Of a stretch of DNA of 5,159 nt, positions 1-5,159 are shown one piece after another. Source of the stretch: Erythrobacter sp. UBA3075 (GTDB lineage Bacteria; Pseudomonadota; Alphaproteobacteria; Sphingomonadales; Sphingomonadaceae); NCBI GenBank assembly GCA_002367375.1, contig DFBR01000212.1, positions 1-5,159 of the forward strand. The letters are read 5' to 3'. Below the pieces are notes generated by a model. It was not told where the DNA came from. It did no database searches and was given only the letters and a program-made list of their open reading frames with translations. Both the position numbers and the translations under genes were made by a program. Position 1 is the first letter of the stretch. Each line of letters opens with the position of its first letter.

Positions 1-1
1 G

Positions 2-595
2 GAACTGGAACTGGAGCGGCTGGAGGGATTTGAAGTGGGCGTGGACTGGACGCCTGCGCCCGGTGCGAAATTCTCGCTCACCGCCTTCGACAATGAAGTT
101 GAGAACGCCATCGCCAATGTCACCATTGACACCAATCTCAACCAGCGGCGCAACCTTGATGCGATTGAAGCACGCGGGATCGAGGCGTCAGCACAATATG
201 CGGCGGGTGCGTTCAGCGTGAGCGGCTCGCTCGCCATCACCGATGCTGAGGTGCGCGGCAGCGGCTTTGCGGCATCCTTGGACGGCCTGCGTCCGGCGCA
301 AACACCCGATTGGGCCGCAAGCCTGACCGCAAGCTGGCGGCCTGCCGAGGGCGCAATGCTTTCCGCAACGCTGCGCCATGTGGGTGAACAATACGAGGAT
401 GATCGCGAAACCGACATCCTGCCCGCCGCGACCACGGTAGATCTGTTCGCGCAATACCCGCTGGTGGATCAGCTGGCGCTTATGGGACGGGTGGAAAACC
501 TGCTCGACGAAGAAATCGTAACGCTCAATCGCGGTGGAACTTTCGATCTGGGCGTGCCGCAGACTTTCTGGATTGGCCTGCGCTACGGTTTCTAA
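2..595 (+). CDS. TonB-dependent outer-membrane receptor, C-terminal part (5' end outside window)
   Basis: This is the last 197 residues of a TonB-dependent receptor, an outer-membrane beta-barrel that takes up scarce substrates such as ferric siderophores, cobalamin or sugars using energy from TonB-ExbB-ExbD. The frame is open from base 2, so the GTG at 35 is internal and the true start lies upstream. The visible part has alternating barrel strands: a segment reading ERLEGFEVGVDWTP, then SLTAFDNEVENAIANVTI, a late strand with LSATLRHVGEQYEDDRETD, the conserved VENLLDEEI turn, and a final strand ending TFWIGLRYGF. The terminal phenylalanine is the usual BAM recognition signal, so the 3' end is intact. 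The plug domain and TonB box are outside the window, and the substrate cannot be named. The gene converges on the zinc-finger protein gene at 611-934. Family assignment is firm by pattern; specificity is unknown. Confidence 0.93.
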   Translation, partial: ELELERLEGFEVGVDWTPAPGAKFSLTAFDNEVENAIANVTIDTNLNQRRNLDAIEARGIEASAQYAAGAFSVSGSLAITDAEVRGSGFAASLDGLRPAQTPDWAASLTASWRPAEGAMLSATLRHVGEQYEDDRETDILPAATTVDLFAQYPLVDQLALMGRVENLLDEEIVTLNRGGTFDLGVPQTFWIGLRYGF

Positions 596-616
596 GGCTG
601 AGCGTCCGGTTCAGCC
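596..616. terminator. Short hairpin between convergent stop codons
   Basis: Directly after the receptor stop codon, GGCTGAGC (596-603) pairs with GTTCAGCC (609-616) around a five-base loop, with one G.U pair in the plus-strand RNA (an A.C mismatch in the minus-strand RNA). The right arm overlaps the stop codon of the minus-strand gene. No clear run of U follows on either strand, so it is not a textbook intrinsic terminator. Its place in a 15-base gap between convergent genes makes a role in ending or protecting one or both transcripts plausible. This is inference from structure and position. Confidence 0.4.
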
Positions 617-934
617 CTTGCTCGCGCAGGAAATGCACAAAGCGGCTTCGGGGCGGGCATCCAGCCTGCCGTCCGAGATTGCCTCACCGCACTGCACACA
701 ATAGCCATATTCGTCCTTGGCAATGCGATCGAGGGCACGCTTCGTGGAAGCTATTTCACGCGTGATGAGCTGCGCTTGCCCTTCCAGACTCTCGTCGTCC
801 TCCATCTGCACTGCGCGCTCGCTTGAGTCGGGATCATGCGGTTCGTCGAGGTCACGCTCTATGTGTTTGAGGCGGTCCTGAAGTTCCGCAAGGCTGGCTT
901 CAAGTGTCGCCTTGTATGGTGCAGTATTGTCCAT
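611..934 (-). CDS. TraR/DksA-family C4 zinc-finger protein, likely RNA polymerase-binding regulator
   Basis: A 107-residue protein of the TraR/DksA family. Family members enter the RNA polymerase secondary channel and modulate initiation, often together with ppGpp. Residues about 5-72 are charged and helix-prone, fitting an antiparallel coiled coil. The likely tip reads DSSERA (36-41), which matches the DxxDxA tip of DksA except that the second Asp is Glu39. Then comes a C4 zinc module: YGYCVQCGE with Cys79 and Cys82, the conserved RLDARPEA stretch (90-97), and CISC with Cys100 and Cys103. It is shorter than E. coli DksA (151 residues) and resembles the small stand-alone proteins common in alphaproteobacteria, so it need not be the main DksA. 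The ATG start at 934 is supported by AGGGA about 11 bases upstream. It lies 102 bases downstream of ppx on the same strand; I see no clear promoter of its own. Confidence 0.9.
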   Translation of the reverse strand: MDNTAPYKATLEASLAELQDRLKHIERDLDEPHDPDSSERAVQMEDDESLEGQAQLITREIASTKRALDRIAKDEYGYCVQCGEAISDGRLDARPEAALCISCASKG

Positions 935-945
935 CGTGTTGCTTT

Positions 946-950
946 TCCCT
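946..950 (-). promoter_or_regulatory. Ribosome binding site of the TraR/DksA-like gene
   Basis: On the minus strand AGGGA lies 11 bases before the ATG ending at 934. Spacing is slightly long, but it is the only purine-rich match in the leader and supports that start codon. Confidence 0.5.
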
Positions 951-992
951 GTCGGTCAGATTGCCAATTCAGCGAGTGTTAGCAGCCAGTGC

Positions 993-1029
993 TATCCGCG
1001 CGTTTGATTCAGGACAAACGCGCCGGATA
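993..1029 (-). terminator. Long hairpin just after the ppx stop codon
   Basis: TATCCGCGCGTTTG (993-1006) pairs with CAAACGCGC (1015-1023) and GGATA (1025-1029), giving 14 base pairs interrupted by one bulged C at 1024, with an eight-base loop (1007-1014). The structure begins seven bases after the ppx TAA. Position and stability fit a transcript end or a 3' barrier against exonucleases for the ppk-ppx mRNA. No U tract follows in the minus-strand direction (the next bases are GCACTGG), so termination may be inefficient or factor-assisted, and read-through into the TraR/DksA-like gene is possible. The rest of the 935-1036 gap holds that gene's leader; I recognise no promoter in it. Confidence 0.55.
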
Positions 1030-1036
1030 TCGGGAT

Positions 1037-2533
1037 TTAGCCTTTGCCAACAGCCATCTCATGGCCGAGGCCAAGCCAGTCGGCAAGGTTGGCAAGCTCG
1101 CTGCGCACCGTATCCGCCATCAGATAGGACCGGGTTTCATCGAACCACAGCACGAGCGTCTCCCCCTCACGCCGCAGCGCGCTGCCACGGAGTGAAATCC
1201 GCGTTCCAGCGCCGATCTTGCGGCACAGGCGATTGGCAAGGCCCCATGCAGAGGCGCGGTGCAATTGGTCTTCGGAAGCGAGGCGCAGGTAATCATCGAC
1301 CAGCTTGGGCGATCCGCAACTGGCGCGCAGGGCCTGCGCCATCATCGCGCGGCCTGTGTGATCGAGCCCCACCCAACGCTTTTCCAGCGCCCAATCGGTA
1401 GCGTGCGACAGGCGCATATTGGGCTCTATCCGCGCGGCGGCCTGCATGAGCATCGTGGCGGCGAGGCGGATGCGTTCACTGCCGCGATTGCGCCCGTCCA
1501 CGGCCTCCGCCGTCCATGCCGCTGTCAGCGTGGCATTGGTAATGTCCGCGCCGCGCGGAGTAGTAAAATGGGTGATGGCGGTCAGCAGCGGGTCCTGATC
1601 GCGGGCGATGTCTTCCAGCCGTTCGAACAGCAGCCCTTCGCGGATGCCCCATGCCGAAATCACCAGCGAATCGGGCGCGAGCTGCTTCAGCATGACGTTG
1701 AGCATGGCTGCGGCATCAGGCAGACCGGCTGCGCGGCTGGTGGTGATGCCCGAAATCACGCTGAGCTTGGCCGGATCCGCCTTGGCGAGCTTGCGCGCCA
1801 CTTTCCCGGCGTCTTCGGGCGTCAGGCAATAGGCTTGCGGATCGGTGAGCGGATATTTGCCCTTGTGCATGGCAAAGCTGGCCAACGCGCGCCATGTGCC
1901 GCCCACCAGATAAAGCGGGCCGCCATGTTTTTGCGCCCAATCGGCCTTCGCCAATTCAGCTTTGACCGCTTTGCGAAATCCATGCGGGCCGCCCTCGCGC
2001 AGAGCAGGCAGGCGCAGCGTGCCGAGCGGCAGGCTGATGCCGTCATGGCATTGGCCGTCCTCGATCGCGACCAGCTCCAGACTTCCGCCGCCAAGATCGG
2101 CCACGATCCCTTTCGCGCCGGGGAAGGCGCCGATCACGCCGAACGCCGAACTGGTCGCTTCCTCCACCCCGGTTAGCACACGCGGATCAAGCCCCAGGCC
2201 GCGCACCTTATCGATGAAATCCGGACCATTGCTGGCATCGCGCGCCGCAGCAGTGGCAACGGTGGCGACATCGCGCACACCCAGATCTTCGATAATCGCG
2301 GCAAAGCGTTTGAGCCCGCGTAGCGCCAGCTTCTCGGCCGCCTTCGGGATGGCGCCGGTCGCAACAAGGTCGCGGCCCAGCCGCGCTGTGACCTTTTCGT
2401 TGAGCCATACATTGGGTGCGCGCTGCGGCCCGGAATAGACCACCAGCCGGACCGTGTTCGACCCGATATCGACGACGGCCCGGTCAGGCTCCTCGATCTT
2501 CTGGCTGCCCCGCTTCGAGGGAAGAGGCGTCAC
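1037..2533 (-). CDS. ppx: Exopolyphosphatase, Ppx/GppA phosphatase family
   Basis: A 498-residue cytoplasmic enzyme of the Ppx/GppA family, which removes terminal phosphates from polyphosphate; some members also hydrolyse pppGpp. The N-terminal half shows the actin-like ATPase-fold signatures: VVDIGSNTVRLVVY (20-33, phosphate 1 loop), ATAAARDASNG (93-103), GVEEA (122-126, holding the likely catalytic Glu), VADLGGGSLELV (144-155, phosphate 2 loop), LVGGTWRALA (209-218), and SAWGIREGLL (293-302). The C-terminal 200 residues correspond to the HD-like helical domain, but the usual HD dyad is not evident around 356-380. The GTG start is forced: no ATG, GTG or TTG occurs in frame between the upstream stop and this codon, nor between it and the first motif. 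It overlaps the ppk stop in a GTGA arrangement without a clear Shine-Dalgarno sequence, so translation probably depends on ribosomes finishing ppk. Adjacency to ppk favours polyphosphate over pppGpp as main substrate. Confidence 0.93.
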   Translation of the reverse strand: MTPLPSKRGSQKIEEPDRAVVDIGSNTVRLVVYSGPQRAPNVWLNEKVTARLGRDLVATGAIPKAAEKLALRGLKRFAAIIEDLGVRDVATVATAAARDASNGPDFIDKVRGLGLDPRVLTGVEEATSSAFGVIGAFPGAKGIVADLGGGSLELVAIEDGQCHDGISLPLGTLRLPALREGGPHGFRKAVKAELAKADWAQKHGGPLYLVGGTWRALASFAMHKGKYPLTDPQAYCLTPEDAGKVARKLAKADPAKLSVISGITTSRAAGLPDAAAMLNVMLKQLAPDSLVISAWGIREGLLFERLEDIARDQDPLLTAITHFTTPRGADITNATLTAAWTAEAVDGRNRGSERIRLAATMLMQAAARIEPNMRLSHATDWALEKRWVGLDHTGRAMMAQALRASCGSPKLVDDYLRLASEDQLHRASAWGLANRLCRKIGAGTRISLRGSALRREGETLVLWFDETRSYLMADTVRSELANLADWLGLGHEMAVGKG

Positions 2534-4728
2534 GGCGTTTGCTTGCGCAGGGTCAGTTTCGGCACACCGCTGTCCTTGAGCGCGTCGCCGCGCCCGCTGA
2601 GGGAAGGGTTGGTCATGAAGTATTCGTGGCAGTTGAAGCCGCTGCGCTCAAGAGACCCATCGTCCCTGACGCGTTCATAATCCCCCGTCTCGCCGTCAAG
2701 CAGCCAGCTTTGCTGCACATCGATAAGATTGGCGAGCAGCACCTGATCGAGCACCTGATCATGCACCGTGGTGTTGGTGATCGGCACCAGCGTTTCCACG
2801 CGGCGGTGCAGATTGCGCTCCATCAGATCGGCGCTGGAAATGTAGACTTTGGCCTTGTCACTCGGCATCGGCTCGCCATTGCCGAAAGCGTAAATGCGGC
2901 TGTGTTCCAAAAAGCGGCCGATGATGGATTTGACTGTAATGTTCTCGGACAGGCCGGGCACGCCGGGGCGCAGGCAGCAAATGCCGCGCACCACCAGCAT
3001 GATTTCAACCCCCGCCTGGCTCGCTTCGTAAAGCTTGTCGATAATGCCCTTTTCGGTGATCGCGTTCATCTTCGCCCAGATCGCCGCAGGCTCGCCTTTG
3101 CGCGCCAGCGTAATCTCGTGGTCGATATCGTCGATGATCCGTTCATACAGCGAGAGCGGGCTGATCGCGAGATGCTCCATCCCTTGTGGCTCGACATAGC
3201 CGGTAACGAAATTGAACAGCTTGGCCGCATCGCGCCCCAGCGCCGGATTGGCGGTGAAGTAGCTGAGATCGGTGTAAATCTTGGCGGTGACAGGGTGATA
3301 ATTGCCGGTGCCGAAATGGCAGTAAGTGCGGAAACGGCCATCCTCCTCGCGCACGACCATGCTGATCTTGGCATGGGTTTTCATGTCGATGAAACCGTAG
3401 ATCACCTGCACGCCGGCACGCTCCAGCTCGCCGGCCCATTTGAGGTTCTGCTCCTCATCAAAGCGCGCTTTCAGCTCGACCACGGCGGTGACGGACTTGC
3501 CCGCCTCGGCCGCTTCGATCAGCGCGTTGATAAGGGTGGGCTGATTGCCCGCGCGGTAGAGCGCCTGCTTGATCGACACGACCTTGGGATCGGCGGCTGC
3601 TTGCCGGAGGAAATCGACCACCACTTCGAAGCTTTCATAAGGGTGGTGAACGATGATGTCCTTGCCGCTGATTGCAGCAAAAGCATCGCCATCGTGTTCC
3701 AGCACACGTTCAGGATAGCGCGGGCTGTAGGAGGTGAATTTCAGGTCCGGACGATCTTCACCGACGACCTCGTCCAGCCCCGAGATGCCCAGCATTCCTT
3801 CGGTCTTGGTCACCAGCGCCTGACTCAGCGCGAGTTTGTCGCGCAGCAATTCTTCCGCTTCGGGGTCGAAACTTTCGTCGATTTCGAGCATGATGACCTG
3901 CCCGCGCCGCCGCCGCTGAATGGCACTGCGGAACAGGCGGACAAGGTCTTCGGCCTCTTCCTCGATCTCGATATCGCTGTCGCGCAGCACGCGGAACACG
4001 CCGTCACCTTGCACGGTAAAGCCGGGAAAGATCAGCGTGCCATAACGGCAGACCAGCCGTTCAATCGCGATATAGATCGCCTCATCACCGGTCACTTCGG
4101 AAGGAATGCGCACGAAGCGCGGCAGGGCGGCGGGGATCAGCACCATCTCGACCAGCTGGCTGGCATCACTGCTGCGGCGCACGTTGAAGAGCGCTCCGAT
4201 GCCGCCATTGGCGACGAACGGGAACGGGTGCCCGGGATCGAGCGCCTGCGGCGTGATCACCGGCATGATGTGATCGACGAAATACTGCCGCAGCCAGCTT
4301 TCGGCCTCGTCCTCAATCCGGTCTTCACCGGCGATATGGATGCCTTCGGCTTCGAGCAGCGGACGCAAGCGGGCGAGCGCTTCCTGCTGTTTCGCCTCCA
4401 ACTCGCGTACACGCGCCGTAACGGCGGCGATCTGCTGGCGCGGCGTGCGCCCGTCAATGCTGGTTTCGGTAATGCCGCTGCGCACTTGCCCGGCAAGGCC
4501 AGCGACACGGATCATCATGAATTCATCGAGATTGCTGCCCGAAATGGACAGGAAACGCAGCCGTTCGAGCAGCGGGTAGGCGGCATTGTTCGCCTCTTCC
4601 AGCACGCGGTCGTTAAAGGCGAGCCACGACAATTCGCGGTTGAAATAGCGCTGCTCGGCAGAAAGCATCTCTGCCCCCGAAGCATCATTCGCGGCATTGA
4701 GGGCGGCGGTGTCAGGGTTGCTGGCCAT
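2530..4728 (-). CDS. ppk: Polyphosphate kinase 1
   Basis: A 732-residue PPK1, which reversibly transfers the gamma-phosphate of ATP to growing inorganic polyphosphate through a phosphohistidine. All four PPK1 regions are present: N domain with FNRELSWLAFNDRVLEEA (from 29) and GSNLDEFMMIRVAGL (64-78); head domain about 130-320; C1 with SIKQALYR (385-392), ARFDEE (421-426), KTHAKI (450-455) and HFGTGNYHPVTAKIYTDLS (471-489); C2 with RGICCLRPGVPGLSEN (581-596) and RFLEHSRIY (605-613). Compared with E. coli PPK1 (688 residues), a constant offset of 17 places His452 at the phosphorylated His435, His471 at His454, His609 at His592, Arg392 and Arg422 at the metal-binding Arg375 and Arg405, and Tyr485 at Tyr468. 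The active site therefore looks complete. The ATG at 4728 gives an Ala/Asn-rich leader; Met21 (ATG ending at 4668, after a GGGGG tract) is an alternative start. It is followed by ppx with a 4-base overlap. Confidence 0.97.
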   Translation of the reverse strand: MASNPDTAALNAANDASGAEMLSAEQRYFNRELSWLAFNDRVLEEANNAAYPLLERLRFLSISGSNLDEFMMIRVAGLAGQVRSGITETSIDGRTPRQQIAAVTARVRELEAKQQEALARLRPLLEAEGIHIAGEDRIEDEAESWLRQYFVDHIMPVITPQALDPGHPFPFVANGGIGALFNVRRSSDASQLVEMVLIPAALPRFVRIPSEVTGDEAIYIAIERLVCRYGTLIFPGFTVQGDGVFRVLRDSDIEIEEEAEDLVRLFRSAIQRRRRGQVIMLEIDESFDPEAEELLRDKLALSQALVTKTEGMLGISGLDEVVGEDRPDLKFTSYSPRYPERVLEHDGDAFAAISGKDIIVHHPYESFEVVVDFLRQAAADPKVVSIKQALYRAGNQPTLINALIEAAEAGKSVTAVVELKARFDEEQNLKWAGELERAGVQVIYGFIDMKTHAKISMVVREEDGRFRTYCHFGTGNYHPVTAKIYTDLSYFTANPALGRDAAKLFNFVTGYVEPQGMEHLAISPLSLYERIIDDIDHEITLARKGEPAAIWAKMNAITEKGIIDKLYEASQAGVEIMLVVRGICCLRPGVPGLSENITVKSIIGRFLEHSRIYAFGNGEPMPSDKAKVYISSADLMERNLHRRVETLVPITNTTVHDQVLDQVLLANLIDVQQSWLLDGETGDYERVRDDGSLERSGFNCHEYFMTNPSLSGRGDALKDSGVPKLTLRKQTP

Positions 4729-4754
4729 AGCCTGCCATTTGGACTTTCAGGGCC

Positions 4755-4782
4755 GTCGGCGCAAGGAATCCCAAGCGCCGAC
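4755..4782 (-). terminator. GC-rich hairpin between virB11-like gene and ppk
   Basis: GTCGGCGC (4755-4762) and GCGCCGAC (4775-4782) form a perfect eight-base inverted repeat with a 12-base loop, starting five bases after the stop codon of the virB11-like gene. Read on the minus strand it lies between that stop and the ppk start, in a gap of only 59 bases. No U tract follows (next bases GGCCCTG). It probably ends or stabilises the secretion-gene transcript, or partly separates it from ppk. I find no recognisable -35/-10 pair in the remaining 26 bases before ppk, so its promoter, if separate, may lie further upstream. Confidence 0.5.
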
Positions 4783-4787
4783 CAAAA

Positions 4788-5159
4788 TCAGTTCCAATTG
4801 TCCGCGAGATCGCGCGCATGGGCGATGGCGGTGATGCCGCGCTTTCCGTCTGTCCGGCCAAGCTGGACGATCACGTCGATAACACTGGCGGCATAGGCGA
4901 TGGTATCGCTGCGGGTCAGGCCGATGCCCGTTTGCATGACCATCAGGCTCAGTTGCTCCAGCGCACCGCGTAATGAGTTGGCATGAATGGTCGAAAAGCT
5001 GCCGGGATGGCCGGTGTTGATCGCGCGCAGGAAAGACACGCTCTCCGCGCCGCGCAATTCGCCCAGCACAATGCGGTCGGGCCGCAGCCGCAGAGCTGAT
5101 TGCAACAATTCGTTGGAGGTCACCTTGGCTTCGCCAAGTTCGCCCTTCACTGCCACCAG
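4788..5159 (-). CDS. virB11: VirB11-type type IV secretion ATPase, C-terminal part (5' end outside window)
   Basis: The final 123 residues of a hexameric traffic ATPase that sits at the cytoplasmic base of a type IV secretion system and powers pilus assembly or substrate transfer. The Walker A loop lies outside the window. Visible are LRPDRIVLGELRG (25-37) with the Walker B region and Glu34, followed by the His box GHPGSFSTIHANS (50-62) with His59. The remainder, with LSLMVMQTGIGLTRSD and SVIDVIVQLGRTDGKRG, resembles VirB11 more than CpaF/TadA, which usually has GECRGGEALDMLQAMNTGHDGS at the equivalent place, or TrbB. The frame runs off the window edge, so the GTG at 5154-5156 is internal. 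Other virB genes would be expected upstream, to the right. A conjugative role versus effector secretion cannot be decided here. Confidence 0.9.
   Translation of the reverse strand: MVAVKGELGEAKVTSNELLQSALRLRPDRIVLGELRGAESVSFLRAINTGHPGSFSTIHANSLRGALEQLSLMVMQTGIGLTRSDTIAYAASVIDVIVQLGRTDGKRGITAIAHARDLADNWN

Noticed and set aside
2..30. Direct repeat-like start (GAACTG twice, then GAGCGG and CTGGAG).
   Set aside because: It encodes an ordinary stretch rich in Glu and Leu within the receptor barrel. Two short copies are not enough to call a repeat.
935..992. Possible promoter for the TraR/DksA-like gene (TTGGCA-like and CAATCT-like words on the minus strand).
   Set aside because: No pair had acceptable spacing and match to a sigma-70 type consensus. 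Alphaproteobacterial promoters are hard to see by eye, so absence is not proven.
904..1401. A 165-codon plus-strand frame covering the gap between ppx and the TraR/DksA-like gene.
   Set aside because: It overlaps coding sequence of both minus-strand genes at its ends, and its composition (Arg, Ser, Pro and Cys rich) looks like shadow translation.
1259..2176. A 305-codon open frame on the plus strand opposite ppx.
   Set aside because: It is antisense to motif-confirmed ppx, the translation has no family features, and no ribosome binding site supports it.
2416..4896. An 826-codon open frame on the plus strand opposite ppk.
   Set aside because: It lies antisense to a gene with a complete set of PPK1 motifs, crosses both ends of ppk, and its translation shows no recognisable domain. 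Long antisense frames are common opposite GC-rich genes with biased third positions.
4788..5159. CpaF/TadA pilus ATPase instead of VirB11.
   Set aside because: The Walker B to His box segment and the LMVMQTGIGL and SVIDVIVQL segments fit VirB11 better. CpaF typically has a GECRGGEA motif and a different C-terminal region.

Overview
The window looks like chromosomal DNA of an alphaproteobacterium, most likely a member of the Sphingomonadales (an Erythrobacter- or Sphingomonas-like organism). I base this on moderately high GC, the style of the TonB-dependent receptor and Ppx proteins, the short TraR/DksA-type protein, and sparse GANTC sites of the CcrM type. This is recognition by eye, not a database result.

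Layout, left to right. Positions 2-595 (+) hold the 3' end of a TonB-dependent outer-membrane receptor gene, cut by the window edge. It converges with a block of minus-strand genes, with only 15 bases between the stop codons. Reading that block in its own direction (right to left): the 3' end of a virB11-type type IV secretion ATPase gene (4788-5159, cut by the window edge); a 59-base gap holding a GC-rich hairpin; ppk, encoding polyphosphate kinase 1 (2530-4728); ppx, encoding a Ppx/GppA-family exopolyphosphatase (1037-2533), overlapping ppk by four bases; a 102-base gap with a long hairpin just after the ppx stop; and a 107-residue TraR/DksA-type zinc-finger protein gene (611-934).

How the genes fit together. 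Ppk makes inorganic polyphosphate from ATP, and Ppx degrades it from the chain end. The stop/start overlap, with a GTG start and no clear Shine-Dalgarno sequence, implies that the two are translated together. The TraR/DksA-like protein may link RNA polymerase control to the same stress physiology. Its placement on the same strand downstream is suggestive, but the intervening hairpin may separate it transcriptionally. The receptor and the secretion ATPase look like unrelated neighbours.

The window is almost fully coding, about 97%. I see no RNA gene, CRISPR array, insertion sequence or prophage. I found no convincing new system. The points worth a second look are the junctions: three hairpins, two of which carry a GANTC site in or at the loop, the forced GTG start of ppx, a Ppx C-terminal domain without a recognisable HD dyad, and virB11 sitting next to ppk.
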